NCBI GenBank assembly: GCA_913049685.1
Contig: CAJWZD010000006.1
Span: 1 to 64,000 of the forward strand
Direction of reading: 5' to 3'
DNA length: 64,000 nt
Origin: an uncultured Fidelibacterota bacterium
GTDB taxonomy: Bacteria; Fidelibacterota; Marinisomatia; Marinisomatales; TCS55
In this document: positions 36,073 through 48,606 of the stretch, one piece after another
How positions within the stretch are numbered: the first letter of the stretch is position 1
How the letters are laid out: each line of letters begins with the position of its first letter
Notes under the pieces: model-generated
The model's database searches: none
What the model was told of the DNA's origin: nothing
Seen by the model: the letters and a program-made list of their open reading frames with translations, nothing else
Position numbers and translations under genes: made by a program

Positions 36073-37127
36073 ATGCCGATTCAAAAAATCGAAATGATTA
36101 ATTTTAGAAACCACCAAAAAAAAGTGGTCACTTTTTCTCCTGGTATAAATTTACTGTGGGGGGAAAACGGGTCTGGAAAAACATCTATTTTAGAGGCTGT
36201 ATATATTTTAAGTAGCGGTAAAAGCTTTAAAACAAACAGATTAACCGAAACAATTAATAATAAAAAAAAAGAAACAATCATAAACGGGGTTTTTGGTGGT
36301 AAAACGACAACATTCTATCAGCCGGCAGGCGGTCAAAAAAAAATAAAAATAAACAATGTTATTAAAAAAACAAAAGACCTGATTGGAAAAAACCCAACAG
36401 TCTTAGTGTCGCCCGAAGAAGAAAAAATAACAAAAGGCCCACACACAGAAAGAAGAAAATATTTTAATAGGCTTTTTTCTACAGTTTCACAAACATACCT
36501 TACTAATTTAATAAAATATACAAACGCCGTTAAAAACAGAAACCATCTTCTAAAACAAAACAAACAACCGTTTGAGGTTAAGGTGTGGGATGCCCCTGTA
36601 GCAAAATATGGATCATTGTTGTGGTTGGAAAAAAAACACCTTCAACATTCGTTTAACCGGGAGGTGTTTTTGGTTTGTGAGAAATATAACAACAACATCA
36701 ATATAGACATATCAACAACAACCCCAAAAAACCCAACAGAGAAAGACTTGTTTGAAAAACTAAACCTTAACATTCAAAAAGACAGGCTTTTACGAAGAAC
36801 ACTGGTTGGACCCCACACCGATCAATACACAATAGTTTTTAAAAATAAACCGCTGAGGGAGTATGGGTCCCAAGGAGAACACAAACTTTCTTTTGTTCTT
36901 TTAAAGGTTGCTGAGCATGGATTTATTAAAAAAGAGGCCAATAAAAACCCAACCCTTCTTTTAGATGATTTATTTGCAAAACTAGACAATGATCGTGGTA
37001 ATGCTATTTTTGATTTAATTAGAAAGTCGGGCCAAACAATTATAACAAACACGGATTTGGTTGGTGTAGAAGCACATGGTATAAACACCAACAACCCAAA
37101 CAATAAAACAATACACCTTTTGAGAAG

Positions 37128-37140
<13 letters not shown>
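36073..37140 (+). CDS. recF: DNA replication and repair protein RecF
   Basis: A 355-residue SMC-like ATPase that helps load RecA at gaps. It has Walker A GENGSGKTS (about residues 28-36), a YGSQGEHKL signature (near 272) and Walker B LLLDDLFAKLD (about 297-307). The frame is open from a TTG at 36028, but the family start MPIQKIEMINFRNH begins at ATG 36073, so that start is chosen. It overlaps the next small gene by 13 bases. Asparagine codons are about 24 AAC to 13 AAT by hand count, the opposite of yidC. Confidence 0.94.
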
Positions 37141-39370
<2,230 letters not shown>

Positions 39371-39384
39371 AATTGGAGTTATAA

Positions 39385-41892
39385 ATGACAGATTTTAATA
39401 GAGATAATACATTGCCCCGCGACATTGTTGATGAGATGAAAGAAAGTTACCTCAACTACTCAATGTCTGTTATTGTATCAAGGGCGCTACCAGATGTTAG
39501 GGATGGGTTAAAACCGGTTCATAGAAGAATTTTATATGGAATGAGTGAGTTGGGTTCAAGTTGGAATAGGCCTTATAAAAAATCCGCAAGAATAGTTGGG
39601 GATGTTCTAGGTAAATACCATCCCCACGGTGATAGTTCTGTATATGATGCCTTGGTTAGAATGGCTCAAGATTTTTCCATGCGATATGAGCTAGTTGATG
39701 GACAGGGAAATTTTGGATCTATAGATGGTGATAATGCGGCTGCTATGCGTTATACAGAATCCAGAATGACAAAACTGTCAAGCGAAATGCTAAAAGATCT
39801 TGATAAAGACACTGTTGATTGGGATTTAAACTTTGACGAGACACTGAAAGAGCCTAGCGTTCTACCTTCTGCGGTTCCTACGCTCCTAGTGAACGGTTCC
39901 GAGGGTATTGCGGTTGGGATGGCTACAAAAATCCCACCACACAACTTGTCGGAAATAATTGATGGCCTTATAGCTTTAATAGATGACGAGTCTATTGAAA
40001 CCGAAGATTTAATGAGCCATATTAAAGGACCAGACTTTCCAACCGCTGGTTTAATCTTAGGAATGGATGGTTTAAAAGAGGCGTACTCCACAGGTAGGGG
40101 TAAAATCAAAATGAGAGCACGTGCTCACATAGAAACCAACAAAAAAGGTAGAAACAGTATTGTGGTTACAGAAGTTCCCTATCAAACAAACAAGGCGTCT
40201 TTGGTGGAAAAAATAGCGGACCTGGTTCGTGATAAAAAAGTCGTTGGGATAAGTGACCTTAGAGATGAATCCGATAAAGATGGTATTCGTGTAGTGATTG
40301 AAACCAAAAGAGATGCGGTTCCCGAGGTTATTTTAAACCAACTTTATAAACACACACAACTACAAGACACCTTTGGAATTATTTTACTAGCTCTGGTTGA
40401 TGGTATTCCAAAAATAATGCCACTTAAAACCGTCCTAAATCACTTTATTGAGTTTCGTCATGAGGTTGTAGTAAAGCGTACCGAGTTTGAACTTAAAGAG
40501 GCTGAAGCTAGAGCCCATATTTTAGAGGGCTTAAAAATCGCCCTGGATAATATTGATGATATAATCAAAATTATCCGTGGTAGCAAAGACCCCGCACAAG
40601 CAAAAGAAGGTTTGATGAACGGTTTTAACTTGTCTGAGCTTCAATCGCAAGCAATCTTAGATATGAGACTACAAAAATTAACCGGCCTTGAGGTTGATAA
40701 GGTTGTAGCAGAATACAAAGAATTAATTCAGATTATTTCAAATCTAAAAAGTGTTTTGGAAAATAAATCTAAACGCATGGAAATAATTAAAACTGAACTA
40801 CAAGATATTAAAAATCTCTATGGAGATGAAAGGCGTACTGAGATCGTACCTGTTGATACCGATTTTTCAATGGAGGATATGATTGCTGAAGAAGAGGTTG
40901 TTTTAACAATAACCCACCAAGGTTATATTAAAAGAACTGCTTTAAATACCTATAGATCCCAAAGAAGAGGTGGTAGGGGTGTACAAGGTGCAATGAGCAA
41001 GGATGAGGATTTTGTTGAGCATTTATTCATCGCAAACACACATAACTACATGTTGTTCTTTACTGATACCGGTAAATGTTATTGGTTAAAAGTATATGAT
41101 ATACCACAAGCTGGTAGAGCATCACGTGGAAGAGCTATTGTAAACCTAATTGGGTGTAACCCTGAAGAAAAAGTTGAGGCGTTTGTAAGTGTTAAGGATT
41201 TTGATGATGATCATTATATTGTAATGGCTACACAAAATGGCATTATTAAAAAAACCGTTTTATCAGCATATGGTAAACCAAGAAAAGGTGGTATATATGC
41301 AATTGAAATACGTGACGGAGACAAGCTTATCCAAGCTAGAGTTTCAAATGGAGAAAATGACATCTTACTAGGAACACATGAAGGAAAATCAATTCGTTTC
41401 TCAGAAAATGATGTTAGGGCTAGTGGTAGAAAAACAATGGGTGTGAAAGGTATTTCGTTAAGCTCAGATGTCGATTACGTTGTCGGAATGTTGCTTGTAA
41501 AACGAGAAGGGACAATCCTCGTTGCAACAGAAAAGGGATATGGAAAGAGAACCGAGGTTCTTCAATACCGGACGCAAACACGTGCAGGCAAAGGTGTACT
41601 CACCATGAGGTGTACTGATAAAACCGGTAAAATGGTAAACATAATGGAGGTTGTTGATTCAGACGACTTGATAGTTATCACAGATTCGGGTGTACTTATG
41701 CGTCAACCGGTAAAAGATATAAGAGCAATAGGTAGAGTAACACAAGGTGTGAGGTTGGTTAAACTTGACGATGGAACCAATATATCATCAATCACTCGCG
41801 TTATAAGTGAAGACACTGCGACACCAAAAGAAGAAGATAAGCAAATATCTATAGATACGCCTGAAAGCGAAACACCGCCAAAAACAGACTAA
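39385..41892 (+). CDS. gyrA: DNA gyrase subunit A
   Basis: An 835-residue DNA-cutting subunit of gyrase. The quinolone-determining region [19 protein letters not shown] is near residues 78-96. The active-site Tyr is in [10 protein letters not shown] (near 122). The C-terminal beta-pinwheel carries the GyrA box QRRGGRG (near 528), which marks gyrase rather than topoisomerase IV. A GGAG ribosome site precedes the ATG. The C-terminal 25 residues are acidic and low complexity. Its stop overlaps the start of the YggS gene by 1 base. Confidence 0.97.
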   Translation: MTDFNRDNTLPRDIVDEMKESYLNYSMSVIVSRALPDVRDGLKPVHRRILYGMSELGSSWNRPYKKSARIVGDVLGKYHPHGDSSVYDALVRMAQDFSMRYELVDGQGNFGSIDGDNAAAMRYTESRMTKLSSEMLKDLDKDTVDWDLNFDETLKEPSVLPSAVPTLLVNGSEGIAVGMATKIPPHNLSEIIDGLIALIDDESIETEDLMSHIKGPDFPTAGLILGMDGLKEAYSTGRGKIKMRARAHIETNKKGRNSIVVTEVPYQTNKASLVEKIADLVRDKKVVGISDLRDESDKDGIRVVIETKRDAVPEVILNQLYKHTQLQDTFGIILLALVDGIPKIMPLKTVLNHFIEFRHEVVVKRTEFELKEAEARAHILEGLKIALDNIDDIIKIIRGSKDPAQAKEGLMNGFNLSELQSQAILDMRLQKLTGLEVDKVVAEYKELIQIISNLKSVLENKSKRMEIIKTELQDIKNLYGDERRTEIVPVDTDFSMEDMIAEEEVVLTITHQGYIKRTALNTYRSQRRGGRGVQGAMSKDEDFVEHLFIANTHNYMLFFTDTGKCYWLKVYDIPQAGRASRGRAIVNLIGCNPEEKVEAFVSVKDFDDDHYIVMATQNGIIKKTVLSAYGKPRKGGIYAIEIRDGDKLIQARVSNGENDILLGTHEGKSIRFSENDVRASGRKTMGVKGISLSSDVDYVVGMLLVKREGTILVATEKGYGKRTEVLQYRTQTRAGKGVLTMRCTDKTGKMVNIMEVVDSDDLIVITDSGVLMRQPVKDIRAIGRVTQGVRLVKLDDGTNISSITRVISEDTATPKEEDKQISIDTPESETPPKTD

Positions 41893-42566
41893 TGGGACTT
41901 AAAAGCAGTTTAGACGAAATACTGAAGAATATAGAGCGCGCAAAGCGAAATAGTTTTACAAAGAAAGATGTGATACTTGTTGCTGCCACAAAAACACGGT
42001 CTTTTGATCAAATTAACGAAGTTTATTCTTTAGGCATTAGGCATATTGGTGAAAACAGGATACAGGAAGCAGAAGGTAAGTTCGAGTCGTTTGAAAAAAT
42101 GCCTAAAATAACCCGCAGATTTATAGGTCACTTACAGTCAAACAAGATTAATAAATTTACCAAACTCTTTGATACAATTGACTCTATAGATTCTTTTAAG
42201 CTTGCAAATAAAATTAACACAAGGATTGAAAAACATAAGTTAACTGGTTTAATTGAGGTTAACACTAGTGGGGATAAAAATAAAAATGGTTTTAAACCTG
42301 AGCTCTCTGACGAATTAATTCAATGTTTGTATCTAAATAATCTAAATATTAACGGACTTATGACATTGGGCCCGTTTTCCCAGGACCCAGGTGAAACACG
42401 AAAAGCATTTGTGAGACTAAGAAAGTTCCTTGATAGGGTTAATACGGAGATAGGATCAGAAAAACTAACACACCTTTCTATGGGTATGAGCGGAGATTAC
42501 ACAATAGCGATCGAAGAAGGAAGCACTATGGTTCGAGTAGGAACTTCTCTTTTTGGAAAAAGATAA
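41892..42566 (+). CDS. YggS/PLPBP family pyridoxal-phosphate homeostasis protein
   Basis: A 224-residue PLP-binding protein of the alanine-racemase N-terminal fold. The PLP lysine is in VAATKTRS (near residue 35). The HIGENRIQEA motif (near 52) and MGMSGDYTIAIEEGST near the end are the family signatures. Members buffer free PLP and affect amino-acid metabolism. It overlaps gyrA by 1 base and the next gene by 1 base, so it is probably transcribed with both. Confidence 0.93.
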   Translation: MGLKSSLDEILKNIERAKRNSFTKKDVILVAATKTRSFDQINEVYSLGIRHIGENRIQEAEGKFESFEKMPKITRRFIGHLQSNKINKFTKLFDTIDSIDSFKLANKINTRIEKHKLTGLIEVNTSGDKNKNGFKPELSDELIQCLYLNNLNINGLMTLGPFSQDPGETRKAFVRLRKFLDRVNTEIGSEKLTHLSMGMSGDYTIAIEEGSTMVRVGTSLFGKR

Positions 42567-43099
42567 TGAAAACATGTTTTTATTTTTGCTCCTATAAAAT
42601 ATTTCAACCACTTAACATTGATGGGAAGCCTCTAAATTTTTATAATCATAAAGGCATAAAAAAAGAAAACTCCATATATTTATTCCCCGAAGAAAACTCT
42701 CCAAAAACGATCAACCCTGAAAACTTTTTTAATATAAAAAAAGAAGTACAACTTACCGATTTAGTGGTTATTGATCGAATTTACTCTAAAGCCGATTTGA
42801 TTAATGTGGATGACCACATAAATAGAACAGGCTTAAGTTATCTTAGAGGAAAAACCCCATATAAAAATCTACCCACCTTTCCTGACATATCTAATATTTA
42901 TAACAAGAAAAACGGTAAAACACTAATGAGTATTGGCGACAAAAACTCTTTTAATATTAATCTAGAAAAAAATGTAATTTTATCATCATGGATTGCCGCA
43001 ATTTCTCCAGTTTGGCACTACGTGGGGGTTAAGGTCACCGGTTTGGGTATAAGTAAAAACCTTAAACATGTTAAAAGAATAACCGAATTTTTAAAATGA
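42566..43099 (+). CDS. Shortened, divergent purine-nucleoside-phosphorylase-like protein
   Basis: A 177-residue protein. The segment DDHINRTGLSYLRGKTP followed by FPDISNIYNKK (about residues 93-125) strongly resembles the DHINxxGxNPLxGP...RFPDMSxAYD block of trimeric PNP/MTAP enzymes. A later stretch (SSWIAAISPVWHYVGVKVTGLGI) could match the helix and strand after the base-binding site. Full PNPs are about 270 residues. The N-terminal phosphate-binding part and the TGPSYETPAE motif are not visible, so activity is doubtful. It lies between the PLP protein and the TPR protein with 1- and 4-base overlaps. It could instead be a sensor or binding protein derived from PNP. Confidence 0.55.
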   Translation: MKTCFYFCSYKIFQPLNIDGKPLNFYNHKGIKKENSIYLFPEENSPKTINPENFFNIKKEVQLTDLVVIDRIYSKADLINVDDHINRTGLSYLRGKTPYKNLPTFPDISNIYNKKNGKTLMSIGDKNSFNINLEKNVILSSWIAAISPVWHYVGVKVTGLGISKNLKHVKRITEFLK

Positions 43100-45102
43100 A
43101 CATCATTGAAGAGTTAAAAAGAAGAAAAGTATTTAGAGTGTTAGCCTCTTATGCGGTGGTTGTTTTTGTGATTATGCAATTGGTCGAGATTTTGTTTCCC
43201 ATCTTCAACCTACCCCAATGGACACAACAATTTATTGTTATACTTTTATTGATTGGCTTTCCTATTGCCGCAATCTTCAGTTGGATTTTTGATAGAACTC
43301 CCGATGGTTTTATTAAAACAAAAAAAACAAAACTAAGTAAATCAACTCTAAAAAACGATAAACCATTTTACCTTCAAAAAAGAAATATCATCTTACTCGC
43401 CGGAGTGTTATTTGGAGTTATTCTAGGGACTTTTGGACAAAATATTCTACCTAAATCAGAAGGGATTAACTATAAATCTATTGCGGTTTTGCCATTTGAA
43501 AATCTAAGCAAAGATGGAGAAGATGAATATTTTGCGGATGGAATGACAGAAGACATATTGACAGAACTGTCAAAAATAAAAGACCTTCTCGTAATCTCTA
43601 GAACCACAATAATGAAATATAAAGGGACAAAAAAAACTATCAAAGAGATTGGTAAGGAGTTGGGGGTGGCTAATATTCTTGAAGGTAGTATAAGGTTATC
43701 TGGAAATAGGGTTAGAATAACTGGTCAGCTTATAAACGCCTTAAACGACCAACACTTATGGGCTGAAAAATACGATAGAGATATAGAGGATATTTTTTCA
43801 GTTCAAGATGAAGTGGCAAACGCTATCGCAAATGCTTTGCGTATAGAGTTGTCTGATGAAGAAGCTAGAATGATTTCTACAACACAAACTGAATCAATTG
43901 AAGCCTACGATTATTACATCAAAGGAAGAACCTTGTCTTATTTTTATGAAGCACAAAAAAATGTAGAGGCAATAGAGTATTATAAAAAAGCCATTGAAAT
44001 TGACCCACAATACTCCCTCCCTTATGCAGGTATTTCCAGAGTTAGGATGAGCCAGTTTACTTTTCAGTTTATGGATCAAGACTTCTCTTCCTTTGCTCTA
44101 AAAGAGGCGGAAGAGTTTGCTAAAAAAGCTGTATTGCTTGGCCCCAATGAAGCTGAGACAAATTTTGCTCTTGGTTTCTTTTACAACGCCACACAGCAGT
44201 TTGATCTAGCATTTACTTCTTTCAATAAAGCAATTATGCTAAACCCAAGCCATGCGCACGCTCACGATGAAATCGGGGATGTATACTTATACAACTATGG
44301 GGATTTTAACAGCGCTATAAGATGGTACGATAAAGCCCTACAAAGAGACAGAGAGCTTGTACCCGCTAAATGGTTTAAGGCAGAAATCTTTTTAAGAAGC
44401 GGTCAAGTAAACGAAGCTTTAAAAAACGTTAACGAGGCAATAATAGATCACCCCAACGTAACTCAATTCTACGGCATTAAACATGCTGCTTTAATGGCGC
44501 AGGGCAAAAATAAAGAGGCGTACGATTTCATAGTAGATAAAGACAATTTATATACCAAAGAAGGACGGTCACTAATCTTCTTTCAAATGCTAGGGATTTC
44601 CTTGTTGAGCCTGGACAAGATAAAAGAGTTTGATCAATTAATTAAAAAAATATCCCAACAAAAATACTCAAATCTTACCCATCAGCAAAAATATCTATCT
44701 TTATTAAAGCTTTATAAAGAGAAAAACTATAAAGCAGTTATTATTGGGTTTGAGTCGCTAAACAAATCCACCATACTGACAAATAATAGTGGCACTCGCA
44801 GAGTTCTGTCTGATGTATTCTACTACTGGAGAGCACTTTCTTTTATAAAACTTGGTCAATACCAAAATGCGCTTAAAGAAACTTTTAGGTTCCGACCTGT
44901 TAACAATCAAGCATCAGTTGGTTATATTTTAGATCACTCTTGGCCGAAGAAAGATTACATACGAGGTATGGCATATGAAGGCTTGGGTGATAAACTGAAT
45001 GCCAGGAGAAGTTATGAGGATTTCTTACGCGTCTGGAAAAACGCTGATAATACATTATCTGAAATTGTAGACGCAAAACAAAGACTTGAAAAACTAAGGT
45101 AA
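43096..45102 (+). CDS. TolB-like/TPR membrane protein
   Basis: A 668-residue protein with a cytoplasmic N-terminus (LKRRKVFRVLASYAVVVFV) and three hydrophobic segments (about residues 13-32, 44-66 and 95-113). A TolB/FlgO-like domain follows (about 125-255) with IAVLPFENLSKDGEDEYFADG and SRTTIMKYKGT. A long TPR region (about 275-660) has several canonical repeats such as AIEYYKKAIEIDPQYSLPYAG. This architecture is widespread in Gemmatimonadota, Proteobacteria and Marinimicrobia and is often mislabelled adenylate cyclase; no catalytic cyclase domain is present. It may be a scaffold or sensor. It overlaps the upstream gene by 4 bases and sits 6 bases before sodC. Confidence 0.8.
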   Translation: MNIIEELKRRKVFRVLASYAVVVFVIMQLVEILFPIFNLPQWTQQFIVILLLIGFPIAAIFSWIFDRTPDGFIKTKKTKLSKSTLKNDKPFYLQKRNIILLAGVLFGVILGTFGQNILPKSEGINYKSIAVLPFENLSKDGEDEYFADGMTEDILTELSKIKDLLVISRTTIMKYKGTKKTIKEIGKELGVANILEGSIRLSGNRVRITGQLINALNDQHLWAEKYDRDIEDIFSVQDEVANAIANALRIELSDEEARMISTTQTESIEAYDYYIKGRTLSYFYEAQKNVEAIEYYKKAIEIDPQYSLPYAGISRVRMSQFTFQFMDQDFSSFALKEAEEFAKKAVLLGPNEAETNFALGFFYNATQQFDLAFTSFNKAIMLNPSHAHAHDEIGDVYLYNYGDFNSAIRWYDKALQRDRELVPAKWFKAEIFLRSGQVNEALKNVNEAIIDHPNVTQFYGIKHAALMAQGKNKEAYDFIVDKDNLYTKEGRSLIFFQMLGISLLSLDKIKEFDQLIKKISQQKYSNLTHQQKYLSLLKLYKEKNYKAVIIGFESLNKSTILTNNSGTRRVLSDVFYYWRALSFIKLGQYQNALKETFRFRPVNNQASVGYILDHSWPKKDYIRGMAYEGLGDKLNARRSYEDFLRVWKNADNTLSEIVDAKQRLEKLR

Positions 45103-45108
45103 TTATAA

Positions 45109-45612
45109 ATGAGACTTCTTTTTCTATTAATATTAATATTTAATTTTGCAGCGTGCACAAAAAGTGTTTCCGCAATAGCTCATATTAAAGGTGTTGGTTC
45201 CAGTCAAATAAACGGTGTTGCAACCTTTGTTGAAGAAAATGGGTTTGTAAAGCTTGTTGTTGAAATAAGACAAGCCGACACTGATACAGTAGCGATACAC
45301 ATACATGAAATTGGTGATTGCGAGTCAAGCGATGGCTCAAGTGCAGGCGGGCACTGGAATCCTACCAACGAAAAACACGGGAAATGGGGAGCACCGCCTT
45401 TTCATAGTGGAGATATAGGTAATATGGAGATTAGTAATAATGGCAAAGGATCAATGGTGATGAAAGACCATTTTAAAAGGTGGTCAATAACAAATCCTGG
45501 AAATACAAATATTATTGGTAGAGCGATTATCATTCATTCCGGAGTAGACGATTACTCATCTCAACCATCCGGAGCAGCTGGACCAAGAATAGGTTGTGGG
45601 GTCATCGGTTAA
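45109..45612 (+). CDS. sodC: Cu/Zn superoxide dismutase-like lipoprotein
   Basis: A 167-residue periplasmic SodC-type protein. An N-terminal signal with a lipobox-like AAC suggests a lipoprotein. Metal-binding residues are present: HIHEIGDCES (copper His pair and disulfide Cys), GGHWNP, KHGKWGAPPFHSGD (zinc ligands) and IIIHSGVDDY (copper His). The catalytic Arg and second disulfide Cys lie in GPRIGCGVI. All expected ligands are therefore visible. It detoxifies superoxide in the periplasm. It follows the TPR protein by 6 bases; the next small frame overlaps its end. Confidence 0.92.
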   Translation: MRLLFLLILIFNFAACTKSVSAIAHIKGVGSSQINGVATFVEENGFVKLVVEIRQADTDTVAIHIHEIGDCESSDGSSAGGHWNPTNEKHGKWGAPPFHSGDIGNMEISNNGKGSMVMKDHFKRWSITNPGNTNIIGRAIIIHSGVDDYSSQPSGAAGPRIGCGVIG

Positions 45613-45869
45613 TATTGAAACCATTAGACCCTAAAGTTTTTGGTTTAAGTTCGCGAACATCACTTATGGAAGATAAGAAAAAAATCGCAATTGTTGTTGA
45701 TCGTAAATCGCGAATCATCATGAAAGATGGTAGGAGAATTTTAGAACAGGCTTCAACGATAATGAAAACAGATTTAAGGCCTGTTGTCTTATTAGCCTCT
45801 GCACCTATTTGTGGAAAGACAAAAAAATTCTTAACTGAGAATAGTATTTCAATCAAATCATTAAAGTAG
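45594..45869 (+). CDS. Small hypothetical protein, unknown function
   Basis: A 91-codon frame that I do not recognise. Starts are possible at 45594 (overlapping sodC by 19 bases), TTG 45615 or ATG 45666 (67 residues, MEDKKKIAIVVDRKSRI). The last is the most natural protein start, but none has a clear ribosome site. The C-terminal half, with a long helix then PVVLLASAPICGKTKKFL and a final strand, faintly recalls the end of FlhA/SctV export proteins (PVLL...R..LRRLL). No flagellar gene is nearby, so this may be coincidence. The minus strand of the same stretch is also open, but the plus frame is collinear with its neighbours. Confidence 0.5.
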   Translation: MWGHRLILKPLDPKVFGLSSRTSLMEDKKKIAIVVDRKSRIIMKDGRRILEQASTIMKTDLRPVVLLASAPICGKTKKFLTENSISIKSLK

Positions 45870-45960
45870 TACATATTTAATTTTCACAATTATTGAACTA
45901 AAGCTGAACATATGTATATAATAAAAGTCGTAATTTCTAAATCCTATTTAATAAGTAAAA

Positions 45961-48606
45961 ATGTATAAAGACACAGACCCACAGGAAACTAGAGAATGGA
46001 TAGAGTCCATTGAGGATGCTCTTGAAGAGCACGGATACGAACGAACACAATTCCTTTTACAATCACTAATCTCTTATGCACAAACAAAGGGGTCCCGATT
46101 ACCATTCAATACAAATACACCTTATATTAATACCATTCTACCTGAAGACCAGGTTGATTACCCTGGAGACTTAGCATTGGAAAACAGCATTACTTCTATC
46201 TTAAGATGGAATGCGATGGCAATGGTAACGCGTGCAAACTCAAAAGTTTCAGGGATAGGGGGTCACATATCCACCTATGCTTCTGCTGCAACATTATACG
46301 AAGTAGCGTTTAATCACTTTTTTAAAGGAGTCGATCATCCGAAGGGTCAAGACCTTATCTTTTTTCAAGGACATGCTTCACCAGGTATTTATGCACGCGC
46401 ATTCCTAGAGGGACGACTATCTCAAAAAAAGTTAGATAACTTTAGACAAGAGCTATCCAATGGTGGCGGTTTATCTTCTTATCCCCATCCATATTTAATG
46501 CCAGATTTTTGGCAATTCGCTACTGTATCAATGGGTCTCGGACCAATCATGGGAATTTATCAAGCCAGATTCATGAGGTATATGATAGATCGAGGATTCA
46601 TTAAGGACACTGGAAGAAAGGTTTTTGTCTACACTGGTGACGGCGAGATGGATGAGCCTGAATCACTCGGTGCTCTTACGCTTGCCTCAAGAGAAAACCT
46701 GGACAACCTAATTTTTGTTGTAAACTGTAACCTTCAAAGATTAGATGGTCCAGTTCGTGGAAATTCAAAAGTAATACAAGAGCTTGAAGGTGCATTTAGA
46801 GGTGCAGGTTGGAATGTTATTAAAGTTATATGGGGATCGGAATGGGATGAGCTTTTCCAAAAAGATATCAACGGCAAGCTCCTAGGTAGGTTAAACGACT
46901 TGGTTGATGGAGATTTATTGAAATATACTGTTGAAGGCGGCGCTTATTTTAGAAAAGAGTTCTTTGGAAAAGATAGTGAGCTAGTTGAAATGGTTAAAGA
47001 TTTTTCTGATGAGGACCTGGAAGGTATGCTTGCAGGCGGTCATGACCCTTTAAAGATGTATTCAGCATATAATGAAGCGATGAATTGTAAAGGAAAGCCT
47101 ACTGCGATACTAGCTAGAACAATTAAGGGTTATGGCTTAGGTGATGCTGGAGAAGGTAGAAATATCACCCACAATCAAAAAAAATTAAACAAGGACCAGT
47201 TATTATATTTTCGTGATAGGTTTGAAATTCCCCTAAGTGATTCTGATGCTGAAAGCGCTGAATTCTACCAATTTTCCAAAAATTCAAAAGAACACAAATA
47301 TATCAAAAATCACAGAGATCTGTTGGGTGGCTCTGTACCGACAAGAACCGATAAATCAAAAAAACTTACTATACCAGACATTAACATTTTTGATGAACTT
47401 CTGAACGGTACCGGAGACCGTGAAGTTTCAACAACAATGGCATATGTAAGGCTTCTTACTCTGTTAACAAAAGACAAATCTATAGGAAACCACATCGTTC
47501 CAATCATACCCGATGAAGCCAGAACTTTTGGTATGGATCCACTTTTTAGACAGCTTGGTATTTATGCTCATAAGGGGCAATTATATGACCCGGTCGATTC
47601 TGACCAGTTCCTTTATTATAAGGAGGCAAAAAATGGACAGATTCTTGAAGAAGGTATAAACGAAGCAGGCGCGATGTCGTCCTTTTGTGCCGCAGCAACT
47701 AGTTATAGTAACCACGGTATTAAAATGGTACCGTTTTATATTTACTATTCAATGTTTGGTTTCCAAAGAGTTTGGGACCTTATCTGGGCGTCTGGTGATA
47801 TGAGGTCACGTGGATTTCTTTTGGGTGGTACTGCAGGCCGAACCACTTTAAATGGAGAAGGGCTTCAGCACCAGGACGGACACAGCCACCTTGCTGCCGC
47901 AGCAACTCCTAACATCAAAGCGTATGATGTCGCATATGGTTATGAGATTGCTACAATTGTCCATCAGGGATTAAAAGAAATGTGCGAGCAAGACAAGGAT
48001 GTGGTTTATTATTTGACCTTAGAAAATGAAAACTATCGACATCCCACTATTCCTAAAGGTGTATCGGAAGGCATATTAAAAGGCCTATACAAAATACAAG
48101 ACCATACAAAACCCAATGTTCGTCTGTTTGGAAGCGGTCCCCTTATGGGAGAAGCTCAAAAAGCAGCTGGATTGTTAAAGGAAGATTGGGGTATAGATTC
48201 TGAAATATGGAATGTAACAAGTTTTAGTGAACTGAGAAAAGATGCCGAAGAGGTTAAAAGATGGAACTTGATGCATGAAGAAGGTGATCAAAGAAAATCA
48301 TATTTAGAGGATTGCATAGATAAAACGAGTATTCCAACCGTTGCAGTTTCTGATTATATAAAGCTCGTAACCGAACAAATTGGACCATATATGCCCGGCG
48401 ATTATTATGCACTTGGAACAGATGGTTTTGGTCGAAGCGACACAAGAAAGAGCTTGCGTCATTTCTTTGAAGTAGATAGATATTATATTACTTTATGTGC
48501 ACTTCGTGCATTGGTTAAGGATAAAAAATTAGATAAATCCATACCTGATAAAGCCATAAAAAAGTATAATATTGATATAAATAAACCAAATCCATTGAGT
48601 GTTTAA
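45961..48606 (+). CDS. aceE: Pyruvate dehydrogenase E1 component (homodimeric type)
   Basis: An 881-residue thiamine-diphosphate enzyme of the single-chain AceE type, the length typical of E. coli AceE (887). The TPP motif is TGDGEMDEPES followed by NLIFVVNCNLQ (about residues 225-262). A conserved HNQKKLN loop and the pyrimidine region MMPFYIYYSMFGFQR-like MVPFYIYYSMFGF are visible. The enzyme decarboxylates pyruvate and passes the acetyl group to the E2 lipoyl arm. It heads the aceE-aceF-lpd operon, with the E2 gene starting on the next base. A 91-bp gap separates it from the small upstream frame and probably holds its promoter. Confidence 0.96.
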   Translation: MYKDTDPQETREWIESIEDALEEHGYERTQFLLQSLISYAQTKGSRLPFNTNTPYINTILPEDQVDYPGDLALENSITSILRWNAMAMVTRANSKVSGIGGHISTYASAATLYEVAFNHFFKGVDHPKGQDLIFFQGHASPGIYARAFLEGRLSQKKLDNFRQELSNGGGLSSYPHPYLMPDFWQFATVSMGLGPIMGIYQARFMRYMIDRGFIKDTGRKVFVYTGDGEMDEPESLGALTLASRENLDNLIFVVNCNLQRLDGPVRGNSKVIQELEGAFRGAGWNVIKVIWGSEWDELFQKDINGKLLGRLNDLVDGDLLKYTVEGGAYFRKEFFGKDSELVEMVKDFSDEDLEGMLAGGHDPLKMYSAYNEAMNCKGKPTAILARTIKGYGLGDAGEGRNITHNQKKLNKDQLLYFRDRFEIPLSDSDAESAEFYQFSKNSKEHKYIKNHRDLLGGSVPTRTDKSKKLTIPDINIFDELLNGTGDREVSTTMAYVRLLTLLTKDKSIGNHIVPIIPDEARTFGMDPLFRQLGIYAHKGQLYDPVDSDQFLYYKEAKNGQILEEGINEAGAMSSFCAAATSYSNHGIKMVPFYIYYSMFGFQRVWDLIWASGDMRSRGFLLGGTAGRTTLNGEGLQHQDGHSHLAAAATPNIKAYDVAYGYEIATIVHQGLKEMCEQDKDVVYYLTLENENYRHPTIPKGVSEGILKGLYKIQDHTKPNVRLFGSGPLMGEAQKAAGLLKEDWGIDSEIWNVTSFSELRKDAEEVKRWNLMHEEGDQRKSYLEDCIDKTSIPTVAVSDYIKLVTEQIGPYMPGDYYALGTDGFGRSDTRKSLRHFFEVDRYYITLCALRALVKDKKLDKSIPDKAIKKYNIDINKPNPLSV

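Noticed and set aside
43096-45102. Adenylate cyclase label for the TolB/TPR protein
   Set aside because: No class III catalytic motifs are present; similarity to such database entries comes from the shared membrane and TPR parts.
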